DNA of 42,139 bases, taken from positions 1 through 42,139 of the forward strand of contig JAFDVL010000016.1 in assembly GCA_018268995.1 (NCBI GenBank), written 5' to 3'. The translations under genes and the position numbers were made by a program. Under the pieces are notes generated by a model that saw only the letters and a program-made list of their open reading frames with translations, searched no databases and was not told the origin of the DNA. Below, one piece after another: positions 1 to 9,064 of the stretch (position 1 is its first letter; every line of letters starts with the position of its first letter). Origin of the DNA: Acidobacteriota bacterium (GTDB taxonomy: Bacteria > Acidobacteriota > Blastocatellia > RBC074).

Positions 1-3000
1 CGTCAGCGTATTGGATGTTTGCCCAGCCACGGGATTGCCATCCAGGAACCACATAAATGTTCCGGTGCCGGAAGCGGTCAAGGTCGTGGTGCCGCTGGAG
101 CAAAAACTGAAATCCCCGCTGATGATGGGTGTCGGAATCACAGGGCAATTCACGACGATAGAGTACAGCTGCGAGACCACACAGCCTGCCGTATCAGTGG
201 CATTGAGCGTGAAGTTGAAGGTGTTGGCGCTGGTGGGCGTGCCGCTCAAGGTGATGCTGGTGCCAGTCGTGCTGCTGAGCATCAGTCCATTGGGCAGTGT
301 GCCGCCCGTCACCGACCAGTTGACGGTGCCGTTTGCTCCGGTGACAGCAAAGGTCTGCGTTGGGTAGGAAATTCCGGTGGTGCCTGCGGGCAAACTGGCC
401 GGCCAACTATCTTTCGCCAAGGTGCAGCAGTTCTCATACGCGCCCAGATCGGGGGAGGTGCCGCGCGGGGTTCCAGTCTGATCGGTCGTGACACTGGCAT
501 CCACGGTCGCCGCATTGATTGCTGGGCTGATCATCGGCGTCGTGAGCAGCGGTAACACCGCCGGTTTACACGCCAATGGTGTTAAGCTGCACTGGGAATA
601 CACACCCAGCGTACCGAGGTTGGGATTCGCCGTGAGCGGCGTGTTGCCGTTGATGGTCGTAGTCGTGCTGTTGAGATCGGTGCGCGCCATCACCAGATTG
701 TTGTTGTTGAAGATGACGGTCGCGGTATTGGTATTGCTGCCGATGGCCGGGTTGGTGTTCTTGTCACGTTTGTCGTTGACCAGATCGTTCGTGCCGCCGC
801 TGGTCGTAGCCAGAATCGAATTGCTGATCGTCACCGTCGCGGCTGTCGCACCGCCTGTGAAACCGTTGCCGTAAGCAAGATTATAGACTGCACCACCATC
901 CGCGCTGCCGGGGTTGCCATTCTGAACGCCCGTTCCCGCTGCTCCCGCCGTGACGGTATTGCCTGCGAGAGTGGAATTCGTCACCGTGACCGTGCCATTG
1001 AGGTTGAAGATCGCTCCGCCGAAACCGCTGCCACCGCTCCCACCGCCACCGTTGCCGACCTGGGTGCTGCTACTACCGTTGCCGCCTTGCGCGGTATTCC
1101 CCGTCAGCGTAGTGTTGATCAGCGTGAGCGTTCCCAGATGATTGAAGATTGCGCCGCCCAAGCCACCACCACCGCCACCGCCGAAGGTGTTGCAGCACGC
1201 ACCGCCATTACCGCCAGCGAATCCGCCAGGCCCGGCACCGCGACCACCCCCGCCGCCGAATCCGCCGCCGCCGCCGCGCCCCGTACCACTGTTTCCAAGC
1301 CCGCCACCACCAAACCCACCGCCGCCACCCAGGCCGCCACCGCCGCCACCGCCGACGCCGCCGCCACCACCGCCTGCAACGCTGCCGCCTATGCCGCCAA
1401 AACCATACGCGCCACCAGGGCCATTAGAACCAGGAAGAGAAGGGTCCGGCGCACCGCCGCCACCGCCGTCACCGGGTGCGCCCCCGTCGGAACCAAATCC
1501 GCCGCCCTTACCGCCCAACAATCCAGCACCGCCGCCTGCTCCAGAAACTGATGAAGTTGCATTCCCGCCGTTATCCCCGGGACGAAACCCGCCGCCGCCG
1601 CCGCCGCGTTGCGAGCCGAAGGAAGTGCCTCCCAGTCCGCCTGTGCCGATGGGCGTGCCGCCAAATCCTCCACCCTGATTTTGCGTGGGCCGTCCGTCCT
1701 CACCGATCCCGCCACCGCCCTGGTCTTGAGCGTTGACCGTTGCGTTAATGCTGCTGCCTCCGGTTGCGGTGTTACCTTGCAGCGTGACACGTTCAAGCGT
1801 CAACGCGCCGTGATTGAAGATTGCGCCCCCCATCCCGCTGCCGCCGCCATTCCCTTTGCTGTCGCCGCCTTTCTGCTTGCCGTTTTGGAGCGTCAGGTCT
1901 TGCAGCGTCAATGTGCCGGAGGTCAGGCCGCCGACATTCTGCCCTGCGATGTAGAAGAAGCGCAGCCGTGTGGTGGCCGTCGAAGTGAGCACTGCGCCGT
2001 TGCCTTGAATCGTGATGTCGCTTTGAATAATCGGCAGCGCATTGGGCCCAAATTCCCAGTTGTGCGGCGTGCTGTAGCCGTATATCCCGCAAAGCAGGTT
2101 GATTGTCGTCGGAGTTGGGTCTTCGTTGGCGAGGTTGATTGCGCCTATGAGTTCACTGGCCGCGCCGGTTGGGTCTGTGGCCGGATTGATCGTGAGCTGA
2201 ATTGAGGAAGTATCGCAGTTCGGCACCGAACCCACCGAGCCAAACACATTGTTATTGTTGGTCGAAGCGGTATTGCCAAAATAGAGGACTTTGCAGCCCT
2301 TCACTTGCGGATCGTTGGTCGTGCCGGGTGCAGCCGCGCCGCCATTGTCCGCCTTGTTGAAGATAAACAGCGCCCCGCCCTGCCCCTGACCATTATTGCC
2401 GCCCGTGCCGCCGGTCGCCGTGTTGTTTTGGAAACTGACGTTTTGCATGGTCAGGACGCCGCTGGCAACAAAAATCGCGCCGCCCGCGCCCATCCCGCCA
2501 CCGCCCGTGTCCGTGCCATTTCCGCCACCGAAACCGCCCTGACCATCATCTCCACCAGCACTCCCCTGGCTGCCATTCCCTCGATTCGCAAGTCCGCCGC
2601 CGCCGCCGCCAAAACCACCTCTCCGGCCACCGTTATTCAGAAAATTATTATCGGTGCCTGCGCCGCCGCCACCGCCGCCAAAACCACCTCTTCCACCACT
2701 TCCGCCGCCGTCCTGGGCATTTTGGCCACCGCCGCCGAAACCGCCGCCACTGCTAGCGCTGCCGCCGCCACCAAAGCCAACCACGCTGCTCCCATACCTG
2801 CCACCGCTTCCGAAAATAGGAATGCCGCCATTTGTGCCCCGAGCAGAAAGCGTGGCGTCCGTTACGCTGCCACCGTATTCCCAACTCACCGCATTGCCCA
2901 ACACACCGCCCGCGCCGCCATAGAGGCCATTTTGGTCAGGGTTGCCGGGGCCGGAGCCATTGCCGCCCATACCGCCGCCGCCGCCATTGCCAAAGCCGCC

Positions 3001-3636
3001 ATTGCCGCCCTGAGCAGTGTTGTTTTTCAACGCGACATTGATGAGAGTCAGATTGATGCTGCCGCTCAAGATGCCTGTTGCGGAATTGGGGTCTTGTCGG
3101 CCTTCGTGCATAAAGATCGCGCCGCCCGCGCCCATGCCGCCGCCGCCGCCGTTGCCGCCTTTCGCCAAACCGTTGGCCAGTGTCAGGTTCTGAATCGTGA
3201 TCGTGCCGTTCTGAATCCAGAAGATGCGCGAGGCATTGCCGCCACTGATCGTCAGATTCGCCTGACCGGAGCCGTTGATCGTCACGTCATCGGTGATCAC
3301 CAGAAAGTAATTGGCTGGATTGATGGTGATCGTCCCGGTCACGCCAGTTGCATCAATGACATCCGCGCCGGGATTCGCATTGGCATCCAGAATGGCCTGT
3401 CGTAATGACCCAAGCCCGCTGTCATTGAGATTGGTTACGGGGAACGTGGCAAACATTGGGGCTGCCGCAGTCACCGCAGGCCGTGCGGCGAGCCGCGCCG
3501 TCGGCTGCCACGACCGATACTGGGCGGCGACACGCTGCCCCAACGGAGTGAACGCACTGACCGCGAGGCCAAGCAACAGAGAGACGACACCAATGAGAAC
3601 AACTTTGCGAGGGCGGGTGAGGGAGTAGTTACGCAT
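1..3636 (-). CDS. Secreted glycine-rich right-handed beta-helix protein (partial, C-terminus beyond window)
   Basis: The frame is open from ATG at 3636 down to base 1 (1212 codons, no stop; I read every codon), so the gene continues past the left edge. Residues 1-40 form a signal peptide ending near VAAQ. A CSLREA-like segment follows (NDSGLGSLRQAILDANANPG, about 71-90). Then come repeated modules of the type 'LTLxNVxFxNNTAxGG ... GGGGMGAGGAIF', which are beta-helix rungs with long inserts that are almost pure Gly with Phe, Asn and Ser (about residues 280-380 and 650-830). A choice-of-anchor-like end (LGAYENCC, about 1062-1069) precedes a putative Ig domain (about 1075-1148) and the start of another. 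The family is cell-surface or secreted; the role is unknown, adhesion or matrix being likely. The GC-rich Gly codons create long false ORFs on the other strand. No Shine-Dalgarno is visible before the ATG. A C-terminal sorting signal would lie outside the window. Confidence 0.9.
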   Translation of the reverse strand, partial: MRNYSLTRPRKVVLIGVVSLLLGLAVSAFTPLGQRVAAQYRSWQPTARLAARPAVTAAAPMFATFPVTNLNDSGLGSLRQAILDANANPGADVIDATGVTGTITINPANYFLVITDDVTINGSGQANLTISGGNASRIFWIQNGTITIQNLTLANGLAKGGNGGGGGMGAGGAIFMHEGRQDPNSATGILSGSINLTLINVALKNNTAQGGNGGFGNGGGGGMGGNGSGPGNPDQNGLYGGAGGVLGNAVSWEYGGSVTDATLSARGTNGGIPIFGSGGRYGSSVVGFGGGGSASSGGGFGGGGQNAQDGGGSGGRGGFGGGGGGAGTDNNFLNNGGRRGGFGGGGGGLANRGNGSQGSAGGDDGQGGFGGGNGTDTGGGGMGAGGAIFVASGVLTMQNVSFQNNTATGGTGGNNGQGQGGALFIFNKADNGGAAAPGTTNDPQVKGCKVLYFGNTASTNNNNVFGSVGSVPNCDTSSIQLTINPATDPTGAASELIGAINLANEDPTPTTINLLCGIYGYSTPHNWEFGPNALPIIQSDITIQGNGAVLTSTATTRLRFFYIAGQNVGGLTSGTLTLQDLTLQNGKQKGGDSKGNGGGSGMGGAIFNHGALTLERVTLQGNTATGGSSINATVNAQDQGGGGIGEDGRPTQNQGGGFGGTPIGTGGLGGTSFGSQRGGGGGGFRPGDNGGNATSSVSGAGGGAGLLGGKGGGFGSDGGAPGDGGGGGAPDPSLPGSNGPGGAYGFGGIGGSVAGGGGGGVGGGGGGGLGGGGGFGGGGLGNSGTGRGGGGGFGGGGGRGAGPGGFAGGNGGACCNTFGGGGGGGLGGAIFNHLGTLTLINTTLTGNTAQGGNGSSSTQVGNGGGGSGGSGFGGAIFNLNGTVTVTNSTLAGNTVTAGAAGTGVQNGNPGSADGGAVYNLAYGNGFTGGATAATVTISNSILATTSGGTNDLVNDKRDKNTNPAIGSNTNTATVIFNNNNLVMARTDLNSTTTTINGNTPLTANPNLGTLGVYSQCSLTPLACKPAVLPLLTTPMISPAINAATVDASVTTDQTGTPRGTSPDLGAYENCCTLAKDSWPASLPAGTTGISYPTQTFAVTGANGTVNWSVTGGTLPNGLMLSSTTGTSITLSGTPTSANTFNFTLNATDTAGCVVSQLYSIVVNCPVIPTPIISGDFSFCSSGTTTLTASGTGTFMWFLDGNPVAGQTSNTLT

Positions 3637-4034
3637 AACGAAAACTTGAATTATGTGTGGCGCACGATGGCGCAGAGCGTCTATGTTTTTCTCATCACTG
3701 ACATCCATCCGATCAATTCGGAAGAGGGAGAAGGTGACGACCAAAACCTGCGCAGCAATTGGTACAACGAAGGGCATAGCTCTGACAGTGCGAATCGGCG
3801 GTCAATTCCAAGCTGGCCCCCGCAAATTCGCGTATTGAGCAGAACCTGAAGCAAACAGCTTTCGAAGCGGATGGCACAAATGCCGGAATTGTGAGGAAAG
3901 CTGTAATACGATGCGGGCAGTGTAGAAGGAACCAGCCCACATCGTCAAGCGCCTAAACCCGCAATACCGTTGGAGGCGCGCGGGTTGCAATCAATGGGCG
4001 GTTCACGTAAGTTGGGCGCGGTGTGCCTGCAACT
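3637..4034. other. Divergent intergenic region, promoters not resolved
   Basis: This 398-bp gap lies between the divergent starts of the beta-helix gene (-) and the TrmJ-like gene (+), so it should hold both promoters. I found no convincing -35/-10 pair and no Shine-Dalgarno next to either start. A small inverted repeat, AACCCGC (3956-3962) with GCGGGTT (3980-3986), has a 17-base loop and sits about 50 bases before the + strand start. Short ORFs here show no recognisable protein. Confidence 0.5.
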
Positions 4035-4742
4035 ATGTCGTTTTCTAATCTCAAACTCATCCTCGTCCGCCCGCGCGACCCAAACAACATCGGCGCAGCG
4101 GCGCGTGCAATGAAAAACTTTGGCTTAACGGAATTGGCCGTCGTCGCACCTTTTGCACCGACCTGGAATGAAGCTGTCTCTGCCGTCAATGCGGAAGATG
4201 TGCTGACACAAGCGCAAGTCATGGGAACACTCGCAGAAGCTGTGGCCGATTGCACACTTGTCATTGGGACAGCAGATCAGACGCGCCTCGCAGGCAAACA
4301 TCCTGTCTACACGCCGCGCGATCTGGTCGCGGAATTTGCTGCCACGAATCATCGCCTTGCGCTGGTGTTTGGTTCAGAAAAGCATGGCCTGACGAATGAC
4401 GATCTCGCGCATTGTCATCGCACAATGAGCATTCCGACCGCGCCGGATTGCCCTTCGATGAATCTGGGGCAGGCCGTGGCGATTTGTTGTTATGAACTCA
4501 CGCGCGAGCAGCCAACAACTGCCGTAATACCCAATGAATTCGCGGCTGTGGGCGAGATTGAAGCCGGATTGCAAATGCTGCTCGACGTTTTACGAGAAGC
4601 TGAATTTCTCTCATCGGGCAACGAATCTTCGATGACCAATAAGCTGCGACAACGTTTGCTTAACTGCCATCTCAGCTCAAAGGATGTTGCCTTGTTACGA
4701 GGCGCGTTGCGCCAAATTCAATGGAGGTTTGAAAACAAATGA
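4035..4742 (+). CDS. trmJ: RNA 2'-O-methyltransferase, TrmJ/SpoU (SPOUT) family
   Basis: This 235-residue protein belongs to the SPOUT methyltransferases, which transfer a methyl group from S-adenosylmethionine to a ribose 2'-hydroxyl of tRNA; the TrmJ branch modifies position 32. The N-terminus reads LILVRPRDPNNIGAAARAMK (motif 1, with the conserved Asn and Arg). Later come LALVFGSEKHGLTNDDL (motif 2) and SMNLGQAVAICCYE (motif 3, the trefoil-knot SAM site). A helical tail of about 80 residues follows, as in TrmJ. I start at ATG 4035, because NLKLILV then begins as in relatives; an upstream in-frame GTG at 4023 adds only four residues. The gene overlaps the next by ATGA. The exact target base cannot be read from sequence, so TrmJ versus another TrmH-type enzyme stays open. 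Confidence 0.85.
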   Translation: MSFSNLKLILVRPRDPNNIGAAARAMKNFGLTELAVVAPFAPTWNEAVSAVNAEDVLTQAQVMGTLAEAVADCTLVIGTADQTRLAGKHPVYTPRDLVAEFAATNHRLALVFGSEKHGLTNDDLAHCHRTMSIPTAPDCPSMNLGQAVAICCYELTREQPTTAVIPNEFAAVGEIEAGLQMLLDVLREAEFLSSGNESSMTNKLRQRLLNCHLSSKDVALLRGALRQIQWRFENK

Positions 4743-5482
4743 AATTCACCAATAAAACCGCCGTCATCACGGGCGCAGGCTCTGGCATCGGACGCGCCAT
4801 CGCCTTGCGTTTTGCGCACGAAGGAGCGCGGGTCGTGATCGCCGAACTGGACGAAGCCAAGGGCACAGAAATCGCCCGACTCATTCAAACACAAGGCGGC
4901 GAAGCGATGGCTGTCACGACCGATGTCAGCAATGCGGCTTCGGTCGCACAACTCTTCCAAACGGTAGATGCCAACGGCTGGGGCATAGACATTCTGGTCA
5001 ACAACGCCGGGCAAGGGGGCACGCTCACACCCTTGCATCAACTCACGGACGAAGCGTGGCAGGCGATGTTGGCGACACATTTGAATGGAACATTTTATTG
5101 CTCACGCGAAGCCATCAATCGAATGATCCCCAATAAATCCGGGGCGATCATCAATATTGCATCCGTCGCAGGCTTGGCCGGGATGCCGATGGGCACATCT
5201 TATTCGGCGGCGAAGGCCGGAATCATCGGCTTCACAAAGGCCGCAGGCAAAGAGGTCGCGCGTTTCGGGATTCGTGTCAACGCCATTGCGCCGGGCTGGG
5301 TCGAGACGCCGATTCTGGATCATTTGCCGGATAAGCTGCGCGATGCGATGAATACTACCGTTCCGCTCGGTCGCATCGGCCAGCCCGAAGAGATCGCAGC
5401 CCTCGCAGTGTTTCTGGCCAGTGAAGAATCCAGTTATGTGATTGGGCAGGTCATTAGCCCAAATGGAGGCGGGTATGCCTAA
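4739..5482 (+). CDS. Short-chain dehydrogenase/reductase (FabG-like)
   Basis: A 247-residue classical SDR, an NAD(P)-dependent oxidoreductase of the cytoplasm. The dinucleotide-binding motif TGAGSGIG is at residues 11-18, NNAG at 88-91, the catalytic Ser at 142 and YSAAK at 155-159. The C-terminus (SSYVIGQVISPNGGGYA) matches the usual end of 3-oxoacyl-ACP reductase-like SDRs. The adenine-binding Asp (TDVSN, about 62) is present. The start codon overlaps the stop of the TrmJ-like gene (ATGA), implying translational coupling, although the two functions have no evident link. The substrate cannot be assigned. A second SDR of the same size lies at 14100. Confidence 0.9.
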   Translation: MKFTNKTAVITGAGSGIGRAIALRFAHEGARVVIAELDEAKGTEIARLIQTQGGEAMAVTTDVSNAASVAQLFQTVDANGWGIDILVNNAGQGGTLTPLHQLTDEAWQAMLATHLNGTFYCSREAINRMIPNKSGAIINIASVAGLAGMPMGTSYSAAKAGIIGFTKAAGKEVARFGIRVNAIAPGWVETPILDHLPDKLRDAMNTTVPLGRIGQPEEIAALAVFLASEESSYVIGQVISPNGGGYA

Positions 5483-5518
5483 TCCGGTGAACGATTTCCG
5501 CCTTCAGCCGTAGCCAAA

Positions 5519-5542
5519 TCAGACAGACTGTTGTCTATCTGA
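5519..5542 (+). other. Hairpin after the SDR gene, possible weak terminator
   Basis: TCAGACAGAC and GTCTATCTGA form a ten-base stem with one mismatch around the loop TGTT, 37 bases after the SDR stop. No T-run follows, so intrinsic termination is doubtful. It could equally be an operator for the gene at 5649. Confidence 0.35.
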
Positions 5543-5648
5543 ACAGCCAATCCATCCGTCTATCTACCCTTAGACCCGCAAGTAATTCTCTGACAACAAG
5601 TTACTCTCGACATTCCGGCTTGGCATATTGCTTGCCATTTGCCCGGTT

Positions 5649-6257
5649 ATGAACCAACAAGACAACAACACGGCATCATCCTATTCCAGATATTTTAAGG
5701 AAGTGGGAGTTTTATTCTGTCTGGCAACACTTTTTATACTTCCATTGAATTATATCTATGCCCAACAGGAAACTCCCGCTTCAAATACCGTTCTCAAAGG
5801 AATTTATGAACACATAAATTCCTACCTGAAGCTACGCGAACAAAGTGTCAAGAATCTCTCCAAACCATCTGGCAAAAGCGAACCGGAGAAAATCCATGCC
5901 TATGAAACAGCACTGGAAGATAATCTGCGGACGGCCCGTGTGAATGCCAGCCGGGGAGAAATCTTCACGCCGGAAGTTGCGAACCATATCCGCAAAGTCA
6001 TTCGGCAGGAATTCAAAGGACAACGCTTGCAGGAGTTGCGCAAAGAGGTATCGGAATCTGAAACGAAAGGCATGCCATTGCGAGTGAATTATCCCTACCC
6101 GGAACAAAAGGAAATGCTCGAAATGCCGCCCACACTGCTCTTGAAATTGCCCGCGTTACCGCAACAGTTACGTTATCGGTTTGTTGGCTCCAATTTGCTG
6201 CTGATGGATCGTGAAGCACGCATCATTCTGGACTATATGCCGGAGGCATTACCATAA
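5649..6257 (+). CDS. Secreted hypothetical protein with acidobacterial-type C-terminus
   Basis: A 202-residue protein of unknown function. Residues about 20-40 are hydrophobic (VGVLFCLATLFILPLNYIYA) followed by QQE, which reads as a signal peptide with cleavage after YAQ or a single membrane anchor. The middle is charged and mostly helical. The last 30 residues (LRYRFVGSNLLLMDREARII) resemble the C-terminus of many uncharacterised acidobacterial secreted proteins, in which a predicted strand pair ends in a 'D-Y/F-x-P-x-A-x-P' tail. I chose ATG 5649 rather than the in-frame TTG at 5628. The metallophosphoesterase starts 16 bases downstream on the same strand, so the two are probably co-transcribed and both act outside the cytoplasm. 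No catalytic motif is visible. Confidence 0.7.
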   Translation: MNQQDNNTASSYSRYFKEVGVLFCLATLFILPLNYIYAQQETPASNTVLKGIYEHINSYLKLREQSVKNLSKPSGKSEPEKIHAYETALEDNLRTARVNASRGEIFTPEVANHIRKVIRQEFKGQRLQELRKEVSESETKGMPLRVNYPYPEQKEMLEMPPTLLLKLPALPQQLRYRFVGSNLLLMDREARIILDYMPEALP

Positions 6258-6273
6258 ATTTGTTGGAGTTGTT

Positions 6274-7170
6274 ATGAGACGAATACTGGCGGGATTAATT
6301 GTCATTTCTCTTTTGAGTCTGAATTGTGACCGGAATCATGTCTACAGTCAGACCAAGGCTGCAACGCAGGAAGCCTTACAAATTGTTTTGCCGAACAAAA
6401 AAGAGTCGGTTCACTTTGCCGTGTTTGGCGATATGGGAACAGGCGAATTGCCACAAAAGCAGCTGGCTGATCTGATGTGGCAGACCAGACAAGTCTTTCC
6501 GTTTGATGCCGTCCTGATGACTGGGGATAACCTGTATGGCAGCGAAAGCCCGCGTGATTACGAGAGGAAATTCTCGCAACCGTACCAACAACTGCTGGCC
6601 GCAGGCGTCAAGTTTTATGCTTCGCTGGGCAATCACGACAATTCCAATCAGCGATTTTTCAAGGACTTCAACATGAAGGGGAAGGAGTATTACACCTTCA
6701 AAAAAGGTAACGTCCGATTCTTCGCGTTGAATAGCAATTACATGGATCAGCCCCAACTAAGTTGGTTGGAAGAGGAGTTGAAAAAGAGCGGCTCTGAATG
6801 GAAAATCTGTTTCTTTCATCACCCGCCGTATTCGTCTGGCAAACAACATGGCTCTGACAAGGAATTACGAAAAGTGGTGGAACCGCTGTTTTTGAAATAC
6901 GGCGTCTCGGTTGTCTTCACCGGCCACGAACATTTTTATGAACGAATTAAGCCACAGCAGGGGATTTCTTATTTTGTGACTGGCGCAGGTGGCAAACTTC
7001 GGCCCGGCGATGTCAGACCATCCAACTTCACTGAAAAAGCCTTCGATCAGGATCAGCATTTTATGTTGATCGAAGTCATCGAAGATCAGTTGCATTTTCA
7101 GGTGATTGCACGCACGGGCAAAACGATTGATTCCGGCATCATCACGCGACAAGAAATAAAAGGCCCGTAA
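6274..7170 (+). CDS. Secreted metallophosphoesterase (purple acid phosphatase-like)
   Basis: A 298-residue calcineurin-type phosphoesterase. Metal-ligand motifs appear in family order: FGDMG (51-55), GDN (84-86), GNHD (119-122), then FFHHPPYSSG and FTGHEHFYER near the C-terminal third. These residues build the two-metal site of phosphomonoesterases and related enzymes. Residues 1-25 are a signal peptide or possible lipoprotein signal; the sequence LSLNC has Asn just before Cys, which is a poor lipobox. The start at ATG 6274 is supported by TTGGAG eight bases upstream; the upstream GTG at 6211 lies inside the preceding gene. It probably hydrolyses phosphate esters in the periplasm. The substrate is unknown. 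A perfect hairpin follows the stop codon. Confidence 0.87.
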   Translation: MRRILAGLIVISLLSLNCDRNHVYSQTKAATQEALQIVLPNKKESVHFAVFGDMGTGELPQKQLADLMWQTRQVFPFDAVLMTGDNLYGSESPRDYERKFSQPYQQLLAAGVKFYASLGNHDNSNQRFFKDFNMKGKEYYTFKKGNVRFFALNSNYMDQPQLSWLEEELKKSGSEWKICFFHHPPYSSGKQHGSDKELRKVVEPLFLKYGVSVVFTGHEHFYERIKPQQGISYFVTGAGGKLRPGDVRPSNFTEKAFDQDQHFMLIEVIEDQLHFQVIARTGKTIDSGIITRQEIKGP

Positions 7171-7179
7171 AAAGCGAAA

Positions 7180-7214
7180 TGCCAGTCTCAGGTTTGTTGT
7201 GCCTGAGACTGGCA
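7180..7214. terminator. Convergent-gene hairpin terminator
   Basis: A perfect 13-base stem (TGCCAGTCTCAGG with CCTGAGACTGGCA) surrounds a nine-base loop between two converging genes. Read on the minus strand it is followed by TTTCGCTTTTTACGG, a usable T-run. On the plus strand the T-run is missing. It should terminate the sigma/anti-sigma operon efficiently and may block read-through from the phosphoesterase gene. Confidence 0.8.
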
Positions 7215-7245
7215 GTAGATCAATCTATCCACTTCCGCCCGCCGA

Positions 7246-8187
7246 TTATTCCTGCTCATCACGAATCATTTTTTTCATTGGCAGTGCCGCAGTATCTTTC
7301 AGCGTATAGTCCACAGGCACTTCAAACAAACTGCGCGCGGGTTCGCTGCGGTTGATATTCGTCAGGCGATAGATGGTTTCGCCGTGTCGTGGATCACTCT
7401 GTTTCGTCAGCACAAGGGCTTGCAGTTCAGGTGAATACCATTCTTCAGAAACAATATTGATGGGCAGATCATTGCCGATGGAGCCTGCCGGAATTGTGAC
7501 CGTCGTACGTTTGCCTTCGCACATCACGCCTTCAATCATTTGCTGACCCAGAGATTCCTGCGTTCCTGCTTTTTTCCGAGCCATGACCCCACCAGCGATA
7601 GGTTGCCCACTGACCGCAGCCATCTCTTTCGCCTGTCGGAGTTTCTGCTCCATGACATCGCGTTGCGCTTCACCCAGCGGCTCGCCTTTCTCGCCTGCCG
7701 TATTGAACGATATAGTCGGCGTGGGGGACTTCCCTTTCCCCTCCAGCTCGGCACCTTTTCTTTCTACCACCATCACCTGCCGGACTTGCGATTTTACGGC
7801 CACGCGTTGTTGGGAATTAAGCGAGTAATTCGCACCGATGACCGGGTCACTAATAAATACCTGCGTGCCCATCTCCGGCGTTTTGCCTACCACCTCACGG
7901 CGCGTGCGGCCTTCGCTGTCACGGTAAATGGTCGTGGTGGTTTTGTTGCGGATGCGATTGCCATCCGTCAGGATTTGAATCGTTTCAGATTCAGCCGTCG
8001 CAGAGTAGGGCGCGCCTTTGACGGTTTTGAGCTCGACCCAGGTGCCAGCGCCTACGGCGACGGCTTGTTCGATCTGCGTCTTCCCTTCGGCAGTCAGCTT
8101 GAGTCTAATGTTTTCTGCCTGCCCTTGTGCCCACGCGCTGACGCTTAGTAGCGCGACAAACATGCTACCTGAAATAAATCTTTGCAT
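7246..8187 (-). CDS. Secreted acidobacterial protein of unknown function, third gene of an ECF sigma operon
   Basis: A 313-residue protein with a clear signal peptide (MQRFISGSMFVALLSVSAWA, then QGQA). The N-terminal half carries the text-like pattern 'KGAPYSATAESETIQILTDG ... IYRDSEGRTRREVVG ... ISDPVIGANYSLN', which I recognise from many uncharacterised acidobacterial secreted proteins encoded after sigma / anti-sigma pairs. The C-terminal half (SIGNDLPINIVSEEWYSPEL, then LTKQSDPRHGETIYRL) is probably beta-rich. No catalytic motif is evident. AAGGAG lies seven to eight bases before ATG 8187. It is separated from the anti-sigma gene by 112 bp and read from the same strand. It may sense or respond to envelope conditions, which is inference from position. 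Confidence 0.75.
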   Translation of the reverse strand: MQRFISGSMFVALLSVSAWAQGQAENIRLKLTAEGKTQIEQAVAVGAGTWVELKTVKGAPYSATAESETIQILTDGNRIRNKTTTTIYRDSEGRTRREVVGKTPEMGTQVFISDPVIGANYSLNSQQRVAVKSQVRQVMVVERKGAELEGKGKSPTPTISFNTAGEKGEPLGEAQRDVMEQKLRQAKEMAAVSGQPIAGGVMARKKAGTQESLGQQMIEGVMCEGKRTTVTIPAGSIGNDLPINIVSEEWYSPELQALVLTKQSDPRHGETIYRLTNINRSEPARSLFEVPVDYTLKDTAALPMKKMIRDEQE

Positions 8188-8299
8188 AGTGTTCTCCTTG
8201 AAAAAAGCAATGCGTGTAAACGAATCATGTGCCTTGGCTTCTTACAAGCAGCAAATACATTTGCCACGACATAATCCGCCCTCATTCAATACCACTTCC

Positions 8300-9064
8300 C
8301 TATTCTGGGGTTCGAGTGTTTGGTGTGTGAGGGACAAAGCGAATGGCGCGAGCCAGGCCGTCTTGCCCCAATAAAAGATCAGCCTGCATCGGCTGTGTCA
8401 ATGTAGCCTCTGTGAGCGGCACGCCCAACTGCACCAGCGTGGCCGCAGGCACTTCAATGCGGACAATGCGCCCGCTCTCCAACGGAGCCATTTGGCCTTC
8501 TTCGACCAGTGAATAAAACGGTGCCGCAGTTTCGCTCGACGGTGCGACCGACGAACGAGCCTCGCGTTGCTGTGGCGCACGTCGCTTCACGCGAGCGGGC
8601 ATCGGTTCCGGGGTCGCCACAACCTGCGCAGCGAACACGGGCGGCGTTGACACAGGTAAAGGCGTAGCCACGCGCAACGCCTCTTGCGAGGGCGCAGCGC
8701 CGTTTGAGCTGCGCCACGCGATGCCCGCGAGACCTGCCATCAACAGCAAGACCATTGCGACAACGGCCCATCGCCACGACAACCAGGCTGCATTAACGGT
8801 GTATGGCTTGCGCATCGGTTCAGGCTGACGTTGTGCGCGCAATGCAGTCAACAAAGCGGCCTCGACGCGCGTGGGCGCTTCCTGTCGGTTGATTTCTATT
8901 GCCACCAGGCGGACATTCGCCAGCCAGGCGCGCTCTTCGGCCAAACGTGCCGCACAGTGAATACACAGTTCCGCATGCAGTAATGCTTGCGTGCGCTGCG
9001 TCGTATCCAGCGCTTGATTCCGCGCCAGATCAATGACGATTCCGGCAAATTCTCGGCAGTTCAT
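8300..9064 (-). CDS. Membrane anti-sigma factor with zinc-binding N-terminus
   Basis: A 254-residue protein. The cytoplasmic N-terminus has Cys3, His30, Cys34 and Cys37 (HAELCIHC), the ZAS-type zinc-finger arrangement of ECF anti-sigma factors. One membrane segment spans about residues 97-116 (WRWAVVAMVLLLMAGLAGIA). The rest is periplasmic and low-complexity, ending in a conserved-looking tail (IVRIEVPAATLVQLGVPL, then ADLLLGQDGLARAIRFV) typical of acidobacterial anti-sigma proteins. ATG 9064 overlaps the sigma factor stop as ATGA, so the pair is translationally coupled. The longer reading up to 9313 lies inside the sigma gene and is rejected. By family, it holds the sigma factor inactive until an envelope signal arrives. 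Confidence 0.88.
   Translation of the reverse strand: MNCREFAGIVIDLARNQALDTTQRTQALLHAELCIHCAARLAEERAWLANVRLVAIEINRQEAPTRVEAALLTALRAQRQPEPMRKPYTVNAAWLSWRWAVVAMVLLLMAGLAGIAWRSSNGAAPSQEALRVATPLPVSTPPVFAAQVVATPEPMPARVKRRAPQQREARSSVAPSSETAAPFYSLVEEGQMAPLESGRIVRIEVPAATLVQLGVPLTEATLTQPMQADLLLGQDGLARAIRFVPHTPNTRTPE

Noticed and set aside
1142..1678. Long proline-rich open frame on the plus strand, and other long frames at 2305-3405 and 1087-1551
   Set aside because: They are the complement of glycine codons (GGC/GGT) in the beta-helix gene, which is open for its full length on the minus strand. They lack a ribosome site and resemble no protein.
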